Origin: Pistricoccus aurantiacus
GTDB lineage: Bacteria > Pseudomonadota > Gammaproteobacteria > Pseudomonadales > Halomonadaceae
Reading direction: 5' to 3' (one strand)
Assembly (NCBI RefSeq): GCF_042682565.1
Contig: NZ_JBHUIC010000008.1
DNA: 64,000 nt
Below, piece by piece: positions 1 to 8,947 of the stretch (positions are counted from its first letter, which is position 1; each line of letters starts with the position of its first letter). The translations under genes were made by a program, and so were the position numbers. Under the pieces are notes generated by a model. That model was not told the DNA's origin. It was given only the letters and a program-made list of their open reading frames with translations, and did no database searches.

Positions 1-833
1 ATGATCTGTGTGGTGAGACTGATCTCCATGCCGAAGACATAGTTGAAGCCGGCATTGGCCTGCTGTGCCCCCAGGCCCAGGGAAGTCACCAGGCCAAACA
101 GGGTCGAGAAGACCGCCAGCACGTCGATGATGTGACCCGGCCAGCCCCACACCCGCTCACCCAGAATCGGATAGAAGGAAGAACGGATCGAGAACGGTAG
201 CCCCTTGTTGTAGGTAAAGATCGCCAGGGACAGCGCCATCAGCGCATAGATCGCCCAGCCGTGCAGCCCCCAGTGCAGGTAAGTTCCTGCAAGCCCCATT
301 GCCCGAGCTTCGGGAATGTTCCCCGGAACGAGTTCGCCATCGGCACCGAAAGGGGATGGCGTATTCAACGGCATTGATACGGTGGTGTGATAGACCGGCT
401 CGAGCACGCCGAAGAACAGCAGTCCGATCCCCATCCCTGCAGCGAACAGCATCGAGAACCAGGAGAGATAGGAGTAGTCCGGTGTGGCGGTCTTGCCCCC
501 CAGACGCACGGCACCATAGGGCGATACCACCAGCGCAAGACAGAAAAATAGATACAGGTTGACCAGAATAATGAAGTACCAGTCCAGGGTCTTGATGGAA
601 AAATTCACCACCGCTTGAAAGACCTGACCGGCGGCCTCCGGAAATAGCAGCGTCAGCACGACGAAGACGATACTGATCGTCGCGGAAATCATGAAGACCC
701 GGTTGTGGATATCGAAGCTGAAAGGGCCAAAGCTCCCTTCGACGTTGTCCTGACCGACCACGTAGTCGGTATCGATAAGCGAATCCTTGGGCACGGCGGC
801 GGCGTCGCCCTGCGGAGTTCTATCTTTGGTCAT
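1..833 (-). CDS. BCCT family betaine/choline/carnitine transporter (C-terminus cut)
   Basis: Secondary transporter of the betaine-choline-carnitine family, an inner-membrane uptake system for compatible solutes in osmotic stress. The frame opens at an ATG at 831-833 and runs off the left edge, so about 277 N-terminal residues are present. I translated it directly: it is strongly hydrophobic and carries two family hallmarks, GMGIGLLF near residues 133-140 and HWGLHGWAIY near residues 187-196. Full-length members are usually 500-700 residues, so roughly half is missing. The substrate cannot be told from this portion. A solute transporter of this kind fits a halophile. Confidence 0.9.
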   Translation of the reverse strand, partial: MTKDRTPQGDAAAVPKDSLIDTDYVVGQDNVEGSFGPFSFDIHNRVFMISATISIVFVVLTLLFPEAAGQVFQAVVNFSIKTLDWYFIILVNLYLFFCLALVVSPYGAVRLGGKTATPDYSYLSWFSMLFAAGMGIGLLFFGVLEPVYHTTVSMPLNTPSPFGADGELVPGNIPEARAMGLAGTYLHWGLHGWAIYALMALSLAIFTYNKGLPFSIRSSFYPILGERVWGWPGHIIDVLAVFSTLFGLVTSLGLGAQQANAGFNYVFGMEISLTTQI

Positions 834-995
834 TGTCGTGTCTCGCTGCGTACCTTCGCATGATTGAAGTCTTCCAGACGACAAACGGTCGCCTAATGAC
901 TTTTATTCGTCTATTCGTCGCGTTTTCGTCAAGCTTTGTCATCAGAGGTGTCAGGGCATACTAGCGCAACCGCCGCGGATATCGCGCGCATTTTT

Positions 996-1781
996 TCATG
1001 GCGCGATGCCCTGACCGCAGCCTCGATAGGTCTTGCCGTCGAGTCGTAGCGTGACCCGGGCCGGATAGGGCTCGCCGCTCATGGCGTCGAAACAGGCGCG
1101 GCCTTCCAGGCTCAGGGTAAAGGGCAGATCCTTGCGTGCGCTTTCCAAGGTGACTCGGCCCGCGTCGTTATCCAGGCTGGTCACTCGATAGGCGGCGTCG
1201 ATTTCACGCTCGCCGTAGTCGAGCATCAGCGCCAGTCGCGGACGGTCGCTGGCCAGGCGCACCGTCCAGCCGGGCTCGTTACCACGCCCGTGAAACATGA
1301 CGTCGGGGCGTTGGCGGCGCGTCAGCACCTTACGGGTTTCATCCTGCTCGCAGCGCAGCCGCCCCTTGTCGCTTTCCACCGTGGCTTCCTTCCCCTTGTT
1401 CCAGAAGCTGAGGTCAGCTTTCACGTAGCGGGCACCGGAGGCCACCACCGCCGGCTCAAGACGATAGGCGCCCTGACCTGACCACAGGCGCAGTTCCCGA
1501 GGGGTCGCTGCGGAAACCAGATCCTGAGCCGGCGTGCAGCGCCAGGCGACGAACTCCTTCGCCTCGCCGGGAAAAAGCGCCGAAGGCAGCAGGGGGGCGG
1601 GATTTTTCTTCTCGAGCGATGTGGACTCGCCTGTAACGCCGAAAGCATCCGCCTCACGAACCGTCGGCGGCGTTACTTGCTTTTCATCCGGTCCCGAAGA
1701 CGAAACGCACCCCGTCAGTAACAGAGTCGCTCCGAGCAGCGATGGCAAGTACCGATAATTAAAACGGCAAAACATGGGCAT
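996..1781 (-). CDS. Lipoprotein with MliC-like and COG3650-like domains
   Basis: Predicted 261-residue outer-membrane or periplasmic lipoprotein. The chosen start (1781) is preceded by AAGGAG about 11 bases upstream; an in-frame ATG at 1826 has no such site. The N-terminus is a signal peptide ending in the lipobox LLTGC. The middle part matches the MliC pattern (membrane-bound inhibitor of c-type lysozyme): paired cysteines, SGARYVK, then a W-KGKEA segment. The C-terminal part has EPGW and a final YRGCGQG, as in COG3650 proteins. Lysozyme inhibition is inferred from the MliC part only. It stands alone, head to head with the outer-membrane protein gene. Confidence 0.7.
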   Translation of the reverse strand: MPMFCRFNYRYLPSLLGATLLLTGCVSSSGPDEKQVTPPTVREADAFGVTGESTSLEKKNPAPLLPSALFPGEAKEFVAWRCTPAQDLVSAATPRELRLWSGQGAYRLEPAVVASGARYVKADLSFWNKGKEATVESDKGRLRCEQDETRKVLTRRQRPDVMFHGRGNEPGWTVRLASDRPRLALMLDYGEREIDAAYRVTSLDNDAGRVTLESARKDLPFTLSLEGRACFDAMSGEPYPARVTLRLDGKTYRGCGQGIAP

Positions 1782-1803
1782 TAGTATTCCGACTCCTTGA
1801 TTA

Positions 1804-1818
1804 TTATGAAAATCATAA
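1804..1818. promoter_or_regulatory. AT-rich palindrome upstream of the lipoprotein gene
   Basis: Perfect inverted repeat with arms TTATGA and TCATAA around AAA, lying just upstream of the ribosome binding site of the lipoprotein gene. It looks like a repressor operator and partly resembles a Fur box, but matches that consensus only loosely. The regulator is unknown. Confidence 0.3.
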
Positions 1819-1948
1819 AAAAGCATTTTTTTAACACAAACCGGGGCAGAGGCGTTAATGCTTCGCCGGACACTTGCTAAACTTTCATATATTTAGTAGA
1901 CTAATATTAATCAATAAAATAATATCCATCCGATAAGGAGTTCCATAA

Positions 1949-2581
1949 ATGAAAAAGTTAACGATATTGGCATCCAGCCTGATCCTGGCAGGTTTTTCAG
2001 CGACTGCCTTAGCCGCCAGCCCTCAGCCCTATATTGGTGGCCAGGTCGGATATCAAAGCGTCAGTGCTGAAGTCAATCAAGGCTCGACCACCAGCGCCGC
2101 CTATGCGGATCAGGACTTGAGCGGTATCCAGGGCGGGCTCTTTGCAGGTATGAAATTTACCTTGGCTAATGACTTCTTTATTGCACCGGAAATCAACGTC
2201 GGCACGAGCAACGCTGATGGCAAGCTCCGAACCGACAATGTGAATGTAAAAGCCGAGGCAAAAGAGTCTTACGGCGCCGGGCTGCTGGCAGGTCTGGAGG
2301 CTACGCGGAACACTGATGTCTATGCTCGCGTAGGCTATCAGCGCACCAAGTTCGAGGTTCGACAGAGTGTCGATGGGGCCGGATCACGAACCGAAGATGA
2401 TAACTACAACGGCTTTCGTTATGGGGTCGGCGTGCAAACCGCTATCGCACCACAGATGGACCTGCGCCTGGATTGGTCACAGACCAGCTACTCGGATAAT
2501 AGCTATAAGGAATCAGGATCAAAAGTGAAGTTTGATCCGACGGAGAACCTTGTACAGCTAGGTATTGCCTATAACTTTTAA
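1949..2581 (+). CDS. Outer-membrane beta-barrel protein (OmpA/OprF-like porin domain)
   Basis: 210-residue protein with a clear signal peptide (MKKLTILASSLILAGFSATALAA) followed by a mature part of alternating polar and hydrophobic residues ending in aromatic IAYNF, the terminal phenylalanine used for insertion by the BAM machinery. It resembles the OMP_b-brl family of small eight-stranded barrels (PYIGGQVGYQS near the start, YGAGLLAGLEA in the middle). There is no C-terminal OmpA peptidoglycan-binding domain. AAGGAG lies upstream of the ATG with good spacing, the upstream DNA is very AT-rich, and a strong terminator follows, so it is probably a well-expressed single-gene unit. Confidence 0.8.
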   Translation: MKKLTILASSLILAGFSATALAASPQPYIGGQVGYQSVSAEVNQGSTTSAAYADQDLSGIQGGLFAGMKFTLANDFFIAPEINVGTSNADGKLRTDNVNVKAEAKESYGAGLLAGLEATRNTDVYARVGYQRTKFEVRQSVDGAGSRTEDDNYNGFRYGVGVQTAIAPQMDLRLDWSQTSYSDNSYKESGSKVKFDPTENLVQLGIAYNF

Positions 2582-2616
2582 TTAGTCCTTCACCTTGGCT
2601 AATGTTTGATCGATTG

Positions 2617-2649
2617 AGGCGATAGTGGATATCCACTATCGCCTTTTTT
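2617..2649 (+). terminator. Rho-independent terminator after the outer-membrane protein gene
   Basis: A perfect 14-bp inverted repeat (2617-2630 with 2631-2644, arms beginning AGGCGATAGTGG) is followed by a run of T. It ends the transcript of the barrel-protein gene before the convergent metE. Confidence 0.85.
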
Positions 2650-2673
2650 CTAACTCTTTCTAGTATCCGTTGA

Positions 2674-4986
2674 CTATGCCTGACTCTTTATCAGCGATTC
2701 GCCATGTCGACGACGCAGTTCTTGAGCGGCGGCTACCATTGCCTCCAGTGCCGGCTCGACTTCCGACCAGTCACGTGTCTTGAGACCACAGTCCGGGTTG
2801 ACCCATAGCCGCTCCACCGGAATCCGCTGGGCGGCTTTTTCCATCAGTTCCACCATCCAGCTCACCTCGGGAATGTTCGGTGAGTGAATGTCGTAGACGC
2901 CAGGACCGATTTCATTGGGATACGAAAACTCCTGGAAGGCATCCAGCAACTCCATATCCGAACGCGACGTCTCGATGGTGATCACATCCGCATCAAGGGC
3001 GGCGATGGAGGCGATGATGTCATTGAACTCGCTGTAGCACATGTGGGTATGAATCTGGGTCTCGTCCCGGGCCACCGATGCGGCGAGCTGGAAGCACTCC
3101 ACCGCCCAGTCGAGATAGGCCTGCCGCTCGTCTTGGCGCAGGGGTAGCCCTTCCCGCAGGGCCGGCTCGTCGATCTGAATGGCTTGAATGCCCGCGGCTT
3201 CCAGGTCTTCCACCTCGTCCCGCAGGGCCAGGGCAATCTGACGGCAGGTCGTCTCGCGCGGCTGATCATCCCGTACGAAGGACCACTGCAGAATGGTCAC
3301 CGGCCCGGTGAGCATGCCTTTCACGGGTTTCTGGGTCAGGCTCTGGGCGTACTCGCTCCAGCGTATCGTCATCGGCGCCGGGCGGCTGACGTCACCGACG
3401 ATGATCGGCGGCTTGACGCAGCGGGAGCCGTAGCTCTGCACCCAGCCGAAGCGGGTGAAAGCGAAACCTTCCAGCAGCTCGCCGAAGTATTCCACCATGT
3501 CGTTGCGCTCCGGTTCACCGTGCACCAGCACATCCAGTCCCAGGGCTTCCTGGCGCTCGACGGCGACAGCGATCTCCGCTTCCATGCGCGCCCGATAATC
3601 CTCGTGATTCAGTTCCCCGGCCTTGAAGGCGCGACGGGCGGCGCGGATTTCTCCGGTCTGAGGAAAGGAGCCGATGGTGGTGGTGGGAAACAGCGGCAGG
3701 TCGAGACGCTGGCGTTGCGCTTTGGTCCGCTGGAAATAGGCGCTGGCACGCCGAGCATCCTGGGGCGTGATCGCCGCCAGACGGCTGGCCACCGCCGGCT
3801 TGTGGATGCGCGTCGACTCATGTCGCGATGCCAGAGCTCGTGAGGCCTCAGCCAGATAGGCTTCGTCCTCTTGAGTGGCACGGCCATCCAGCAGGCGCGC
3901 CAGGGTCACCGTCTCGTCCAGCTTCTGGCGGGCGAAAGCCAGCCAACTCTTGAACTCCGTATCCAGTTCGGTTTCCGCACTCAGATCCACCGGTACGTGC
4001 AGCAGGGAGCAGTTCGGCGCCAGCCATAGTCGATCTCCCAGCCGTGCCTTGGCGTCCTGGAGACTGTCCCGCAGCGCCGCCAGATCCGCTCGCCAGATAT
4101 TGCGACCGTCGATCGCCCCCACGGAAAGCACCTTGTAAGGCGCCAGATTGTCGATCACCCTGGAAAGCTGTTCGGGAGCACGCACCGTGTCGATATGCAA
4201 CCCGTCCACCGGCAGAGAGGTCGCCAGTTGCAGATTATCCCCCAGACCACCGAAATAGGTAGCCACTAGTAGTTTGGCCGGTGAACTGCGCAATTTGTTG
4301 TAAGCTGACTCATAGGCTTGGCGCCAGGCCCGAGGCAGGTCCTGCACCAGTGCGGGTTCATCCAGCTGTACCCATTCCACGCCCTGCTCTGCCAGCCGAG
4401 ACAGCACCTGACCGTAGACCGTCAGCACCTCGTCGAGCAGCTCGAGACGATCAAAATCCTCGCTTTTTTCCTTGCCCAGCCATAACCAGGTCACCGGCCC
4501 GAGCAGTGCCACCTTGACCGGATGACGGAGACTCCTGGCCTCTTCTACTTCCCGGAACAGCCGCTCGCTGGCCAGGCGCAGGCGCTGACCCGCGTGCAGC
4601 TCCGGCACCAGATAGTGATAATTGGTATCGAAATACTTGGTCATCTCGCAGGCCGCCGCTGGCTCGCCGCTGGGGGCGCGGCCCCGGGCCATGCGGAAAC
4701 TGGTGTCCAGATCGATCTCGCCCTGATCGAAGCGTCCGAAACGTTCCGGCACCGCGCCCAGCAGCAGGGAGATATTGAGCACCTGATCGTAGAAGGCGAA
4801 GTCACCGACGGTGACGAAGTCGAGCCCGGCCGCCTGTTGCTCCCGCCAGTGACGAGCGCGCAGGGATGCGCCCTGGGCTTCCAGCTCTGCTTGATCAATC
4901 TTGTTCTGCCAGTAGGCCTCGCTTGCTTTCTTGAGCTCTCGGTTGGCTCCGATACGCGGATAGCCGAGGATATGTGCCAGCGTCAT
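2674..4986 (-). CDS. metE: Cobalamin-independent methionine synthase MetE
   Basis: 5-methyltetrahydropteroyltriglutamate-homocysteine methyltransferase: transfers a methyl group to homocysteine in the last step of methionine synthesis, in the cytoplasm. The 770 residues (E. coli MetE 753) begin MTLAHILGYPRIG; GAAAGGAAAT upstream supports this start rather than an in-frame ATG at 5070. Two barrel halves are recognisable. Zinc ligands are present: HTHMC (His and Cys) in the C-terminal half and the late Cys in VNPDCGLKT. VHGEPERNDMVEYFGE is the conserved substrate-binding segment. It is divergent from metR, with a MetR box between them, indicating MetR and homocysteine control. Confidence 0.97.
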   Translation of the reverse strand: MTLAHILGYPRIGANRELKKASEAYWQNKIDQAELEAQGASLRARHWREQQAAGLDFVTVGDFAFYDQVLNISLLLGAVPERFGRFDQGEIDLDTSFRMARGRAPSGEPAAACEMTKYFDTNYHYLVPELHAGQRLRLASERLFREVEEARSLRHPVKVALLGPVTWLWLGKEKSEDFDRLELLDEVLTVYGQVLSRLAEQGVEWVQLDEPALVQDLPRAWRQAYESAYNKLRSSPAKLLVATYFGGLGDNLQLATSLPVDGLHIDTVRAPEQLSRVIDNLAPYKVLSVGAIDGRNIWRADLAALRDSLQDAKARLGDRLWLAPNCSLLHVPVDLSAETELDTEFKSWLAFARQKLDETVTLARLLDGRATQEDEAYLAEASRALASRHESTRIHKPAVASRLAAITPQDARRASAYFQRTKAQRQRLDLPLFPTTTIGSFPQTGEIRAARRAFKAGELNHEDYRARMEAEIAVAVERQEALGLDVLVHGEPERNDMVEYFGELLEGFAFTRFGWVQSYGSRCVKPPIIVGDVSRPAPMTIRWSEYAQSLTQKPVKGMLTGPVTILQWSFVRDDQPRETTCRQIALALRDEVEDLEAAGIQAIQIDEPALREGLPLRQDERQAYLDWAVECFQLAASVARDETQIHTHMCYSEFNDIIASIAALDADVITIETSRSDMELLDAFQEFSYPNEIGPGVYDIHSPNIPEVSWMVELMEKAAQRIPVERLWVNPDCGLKTRDWSEVEPALEAMVAAAQELRRRHGESLIKSQA

Positions 4987-5101
4987 GGGATTTCCTTTCA
5001 GTAATAAGTCATGGAATTCGCCTGGGAATTCATGTTTGTTGGTGACGCTAGTCTCACTGGCCGGAATCAATGAATCAAACTACATTATCTAATTGTCAAA
5101 A

Positions 5102-5114
5102 TGAAAAGCGTTCA
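5102..5114. promoter_or_regulatory. MetR-binding box
   Basis: TGAAAAGCGTTCA matches the MetR consensus TGAA-N5-TTCA exactly. It lies about 115 bp upstream of the metE start and directly before the metR start, so it could both activate metE and autoregulate metR. Confidence 0.75.
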
Positions 5115-5120
5115 TACAAC

Positions 5121-6035
5121 ATGCTGGAACTTCGACATCTACGCACCTTGATCGCCCTGCGGGACGCAGGCTCTCTGGTGGAAGCGGCGCAGCGGGTGCA
5201 CTTGACCCAGTCCGCGCTGTCGCACCAGCTCAAGGATCTCGAGGAGCGTCTCGGCAGTCCGCTGTTCCTGCGCAAATCTCGTCCGGTCACCTTCACCCGG
5301 GCCGGCCTGCGCCTGCTGGAACTGGCGGAACGCATCCTGCCCCAGGTACGCATGGCGGAGCGGGACCTGGCACGGCTGGCGGGACAGGAAAACGGTCGGC
5401 TGCACATGGCCATCGAATGCCACAGCTGTTTTCAGTGGCTGATGCCGACCATCGATCATTTTCGCGACCACTGGCCAGAGATCGAAGTGGATATCCCCGG
5501 CGGCCATCATTTCGATCCGCTGCCGGCCCTGGCCCGGGAGCAGCTCGATCTGGTGATCACTGCGGACCCGCAGCCGCTAGCGGGGGTACATTACGAGCCG
5601 CTGTTTCGCTACGAAGGTCTGCTGGCGGTGGCCAAGCAGCATGAACTGGCGAGCCGCGCCTGGATCTCGCCGACCGACCTTGCGACGGAAACCTTGATAA
5701 CCTATCCAGTGGAGCATGCGCGCCTGGACGTGTTTGGCCAGTTCCTCGACCCGGCGGGAGTGCGTCCCAAGGAGATCCGCACCGCGGAGTTGACCATCAT
5801 GATGATGCAGCTGGTGGCCAGCGGTAGAGGGGTCTGCGCCCTGCCGAACTGGGCGCTGACGGAGTACCTGGAGCGAGATTACGTACGCGCAGTGGCGCTG
5901 GGGGAAGGCGGCATGTGGAGCACCCTGTTCGCCGCCATTCGCGAGGAGGACCTGGAGGCCGGCTGGATGGGCGACTTCCTGCGTACCGCCCGGGAAACCT
6001 CTTTCGCGGTACTGGAGGGTATCAAACCAGCCTAG
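5121..6035 (+). CDS. metR: LysR-family transcriptional activator MetR
   Basis: 304-residue LysR-type regulator beginning MLELRHLRTLIAL, which is typical of MetR. A winged helix-turn-helix occupies about residues 1-60 (SLVEAAQRVHLTQSALSHQLKDLEE), followed by an effector-binding domain that in known MetR proteins senses homocysteine. An upstream in-frame ATG at 5070 would add 17 residues unlike the family and would put the MetR box inside the gene. It is divergent from metE, its main known target. Its 3' end overlaps the 3' end of the opposing sensor-kinase gene by 14 bases. Confidence 0.93.
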   Translation: MLELRHLRTLIALRDAGSLVEAAQRVHLTQSALSHQLKDLEERLGSPLFLRKSRPVTFTRAGLRLLELAERILPQVRMAERDLARLAGQENGRLHMAIECHSCFQWLMPTIDHFRDHWPEIEVDIPGGHHFDPLPALAREQLDLVITADPQPLAGVHYEPLFRYEGLLAVAKQHELASRAWISPTDLATETLITYPVEHARLDVFGQFLDPAGVRPKEIRTAELTIMMMQLVASGRGVCALPNWALTEYLERDYVRAVALGEGGMWSTLFAAIREEDLEAGWMGDFLRTARETSFAVLEGIKPA

Positions 6036-7689
6036 TGGGCGTGAAGTCGGTCTCTTCCGCAGGCGTCGCCGGCAACGCCGCCTGAGGTAGCTGCAGGGTG
6101 AAGCGCGCGCCTCCCAAGGTCGGGCTATCATCGATCACTACGCTGCCCCGGTGCCAGTGCATGATCTTCTGCACGATGGAAAGCCCCAGCCCGTAACCGC
6201 CGGAGCGTCGGGTGCGGCTATCGTCCAGTCGCGAAAAAGGCTTGAAGACCTTGAGACGGTCGTTTTCCGGCACCCCGGGACCGTCGTCCTCCACCGCGAG
6301 TTGCACCGTGCGCAGGCTATGCTTGATGCTGATCATCACTCGGGAGTCCGCGTGGCGGCAGGCGTTGGCCACCAGATTCTGCAACGCGCGCTGCAGATAG
6401 CGCGGCTCCGCCACCACTTCGATTTCCGGCCCCGGTGCCAGCTCGAGAGAGAGCCGGCCGTGCAGCGGCGCCAAGGTCTCGATAACACGCACCGCTAGGG
6501 CTCGACAATCGACTTCCTCGGATTTGAGATCCATGCCCTGGACCTGACCCCCGCCCAGGCGCGCATAGGTCAGAATCTCATCGATCAGAGTATCAAGTTC
6601 CTCGATATCCCCATCGATGCCTTTCAACTGGCGGCGCACCGGCGGGCTATCGATCATGTCCTCGACCATCTGCACCGCGAAGCGGATCCGCGCCACCGGC
6701 GTACGCAGTTCATGGGAAACGCCGCGAATCATGTCCTGCTGGGACTGAAGCAGCGCCTGGACCTGCGCCGCCATGCCGTTGAACGCCATGCCCAGACGTC
6801 CGAGGAAGTCGCTGCTATCGACCTTGACTCGGGTATCCAGGTGGCCGCCGGCAATCCGCGTGGCGGCAAGTTCGAGCCGCGCCACTCGGGCCTCGAGCCC
6901 ACGCACGATCATGTAGATGATGCCCGCCAGCACCGCCAGCATGATCACCAGCAAGGTCAGGGACAGCGTCAGGGACATGGGCTCGAAGGGTTTCAAGGGT
7001 CCTACCTGCACCCATTCGATACCGCCTTCCGGCGTGGGCAGACGCAGGAAAAGCGACATTGCCCAGCGCTGGGGCAGCAGGCGTACCACCACCTCGCTGT
7101 CTTGCATGCGCGTGACCCTTTCAGGGTCCAGCCCTTCGGGTACCTGCTCGGACAGAGTGGCGGTAAAAGCAGGATTTTTCAGTCGCTCGAGGCGCTCACG
7201 ACGCTGTTCGCCCTCCACCGCGGAAAGCCACTGCCCTAGATTTTGAGCAAGACCGGTCAACTGTCTTTCGCTCATGCTGGTCAGTTCCGCCTTCAACAGC
7301 CATTGCTCCCCGGGCAGGCGGCGATACAGGATCCAACGCTGGCTTTCTTCCTGATAAGCCAGGGTGCGCCCGGCCTCCAGTCTGGCGCGCTCGAAGTAGC
7401 TGAGAGAATAAGTGCCCCATTCGTATAGTTCGAGTTGAATACCCAGGGCACGGCTTTGTTCGTCGAGCCATGCTTGCCGACTTTCCTGAGGCAGCACGCC
7501 GAGTTCCGCGGTCAGCAGCGTCATCGGCGCTTCCGCCAGCAGTTCCCGGTAATGCTCACGGCGCACCTTGTCGATCAGCGTGAAAGCGACCAGCGCCAGG
7601 CCGAAGGTCAGCACCAGCGCCAGCATCACATAGACACGCAGGAAAGTACTCTCCGCCAGCGGGCGGGGCATGAGACGCGACGCGGACAT
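6022..7689 (-). CDS. Sensor histidine kinase, RstB-like
   Basis: 555-residue membrane sensor kinase. An N-terminal transmembrane helix (about residues 18-40), a periplasmic region of roughly 190 residues and a second helix lead into a HAMP domain, then the dimerisation/phosphorylation box (VSHELRTPVARIRF, His near residue 326). The N-box (NLVANACRH), G1 (EDDGPGVP) and G2 (GGYGLGLSI) ATP-binding motifs are intact. The ATG overlaps the regulator's stop as TGATG, so the two are translationally coupled. The architecture recalls E. coli RstB (433 aa), but the sensor part is longer and the signal is unknown. Confidence 0.88.
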   Translation of the reverse strand: MSASRLMPRPLAESTFLRVYVMLALVLTFGLALVAFTLIDKVRREHYRELLAEAPMTLLTAELGVLPQESRQAWLDEQSRALGIQLELYEWGTYSLSYFERARLEAGRTLAYQEESQRWILYRRLPGEQWLLKAELTSMSERQLTGLAQNLGQWLSAVEGEQRRERLERLKNPAFTATLSEQVPEGLDPERVTRMQDSEVVVRLLPQRWAMSLFLRLPTPEGGIEWVQVGPLKPFEPMSLTLSLTLLVIMLAVLAGIIYMIVRGLEARVARLELAATRIAGGHLDTRVKVDSSDFLGRLGMAFNGMAAQVQALLQSQQDMIRGVSHELRTPVARIRFAVQMVEDMIDSPPVRRQLKGIDGDIEELDTLIDEILTYARLGGGQVQGMDLKSEEVDCRALAVRVIETLAPLHGRLSLELAPGPEIEVVAEPRYLQRALQNLVANACRHADSRVMISIKHSLRTVQLAVEDDGPGVPENDRLKVFKPFSRLDDSRTRRSGGYGLGLSIVQKIMHWHRGSVVIDDSPTLGGARFTLQLPQAALPATPAEETDFTPTRLV

Positions 7690-8405
7690 CAACCGTCCTT
7701 GACAAACAGATAGCCTTTGCTACGCACCGTCTTGATGCGATGGGGCTGGTGAGGATCGTCGCCGATCTTGGGCCGGATACGCGACACTCGCACGTCGATG
7801 GAACGATCCTGGCCGTCGTACTTGATACCGCGCAGAGAAGAAAAGATCTCTTCCCGCGTCAATACCTGGCCGGCCCGACTGGCCAGCAGCCAGAGCAGAT
7901 CGAATTCCGCGCTAGTCAGGTCGATCCGCTCGCCGGAAAGCCAGGCTTCTCGAGTGGCGCTGTCGATCTCCAGATCGGAAAATACCAGCCGAGCCTCGTC
8001 GCCGCTGGTTTCGATGGCGTCGGTGCGGCGCATCAAAGCGCGCATGCGAGCCAGCAGCACTCTGGGCTGTACCGGCTTGGGCACGTAGTCGTCCGCACCC
8101 ATTTCCAGGCCCAACACCTGATCCATGTCGTCCGTGCGCGCGGTCAGCATCAGAATCGGCCCGGTGTAATCCGTACGTGCTCGACGACAGATCGACAAGC
8201 CGTCCTCACCGGGCAGCATCAGATCGAGAATCACCAGATCCGGTTGCAGCGAGACGATGCGTTCCACCCCCTTGGAACCGTCCGCCTCCAGCGTTACCTG
8301 AAAACCATTGGCCTCGAGATAATCTCGTGTCAACTCGGCCAATCGTTCGTCATCTTCGATGATCAGTATGTGATCCTGGTTGTGGCTATCCAAGCTTGTA
8401 TCCAT
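7689..8405 (-). CDS. OmpR/PhoB-family response regulator, RstA-like
   Basis: 238-residue regulator: a receiver domain with the acidic pair EDDE, the phospho-acceptor Asp in LVILDLMLPGEDG and the conserved Lys in PKPV, followed by a winged-helix DNA-binding domain ending VRSKGYLFVKDG. It is first in a two-gene operon with the adjacent kinase. The start is uncertain: an ATG at 8453 is also in frame, and neither has a strong ribosome binding site. I chose 8405 because the extra 16 residues are unlike the family. Targets cannot be deduced here. Confidence 0.88.
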   Translation of the reverse strand: MDTSLDSHNQDHILIIEDDERLAELTRDYLEANGFQVTLEADGSKGVERIVSLQPDLVILDLMLPGEDGLSICRRARTDYTGPILMLTARTDDMDQVLGLEMGADDYVPKPVQPRVLLARMRALMRRTDAIETSGDEARLVFSDLEIDSATREAWLSGERIDLTSAEFDLLWLLASRAGQVLTREEIFSSLRGIKYDGQDRSIDVRVSRIRPKIGDDPHQPHRIKTVRSKGYLFVKDG

Positions 8406-8742
8406 CCCGTTGACTAGCTGGCAATCGCGTCCAGCAAGATTTCTTGTGTGCATCTCGCCATAGGCTACATCGCGTTACCCATTGTGGCGAGTCGTGTAAC
8501 TCCCACCATAGCGGATAGCGAGAAATGTTACCCGAAAACTCGACGCCTAAAGAAACACTTAATAGCGAAAACGACGCCGTTTCCGGAGGTTTACTCTTGA
8601 TAGCATTAGCCAGCTAAAAATTTATGACTATTACGGTAATTTACATTGCTTTAATAAAACAATGAAAAAAGTTTAGCGCTGGAGGCCGCGTCATGGCAGG
8701 GTTTCGAGCGTCCTGCGAAACCATCCCCACAAGACACACAAC

Positions 8743-8762
8743 TTATCCACAATTTATCCACT
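8743..8762. promoter_or_regulatory. Two DnaA boxes in the nrdA promoter region
   Basis: TTATCCACA at 8743-8751 is a perfect DnaA box and TTATCCACT at 8754-8762 differs at one position. They lie about 190 bp upstream of nrdA. DnaA is known to control nrdAB in E. coli, linking dNTP supply to replication initiation. The rest of the 8454-8947 gap is AT-rich and shows no gene. Confidence 0.7.
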
Positions 8763-8779
8763 TGCTAGCGCGCAAAACC

Positions 8780-8825
8780 CACACTATCTTGTGCTTGCGC
8801 TTGGCGAAACCACAATATGATGTTT
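8780..8825. promoter_or_regulatory. Paired NrdR boxes before nrdA
   Basis: Two 16-bp sites, CACACTATCTTGTGCT at 8780-8795 and CCACAATATGATGTTT at 8810-8825, resemble the NrdR consensus ACACwATATmTwGTGT. They are 30 bp apart start to start, about three helical turns, which is the usual NrdR arrangement. The second box overlaps a plausible -10 (TATGAT, 8816-8821), so binding would block RNA polymerase. Confidence 0.75.
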
Positions 8826-8947
8826 CGTGAAACAAGTTTTTCAATTACTGCTGTCAAGCATCCTTCGCGACCTGGCAGTACAGACGCCCCGGCGATAGCG
8901 CCGTATGGCGTAATCGGTGACTTTCCATTCACTATTATCCATCAGGA

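Noticed and set aside
4987..5101. Riboswitch (cobalamin or SAM) upstream of metE
   Set aside because: No conserved riboswitch core seen; the MetR box is a sufficient explanation.
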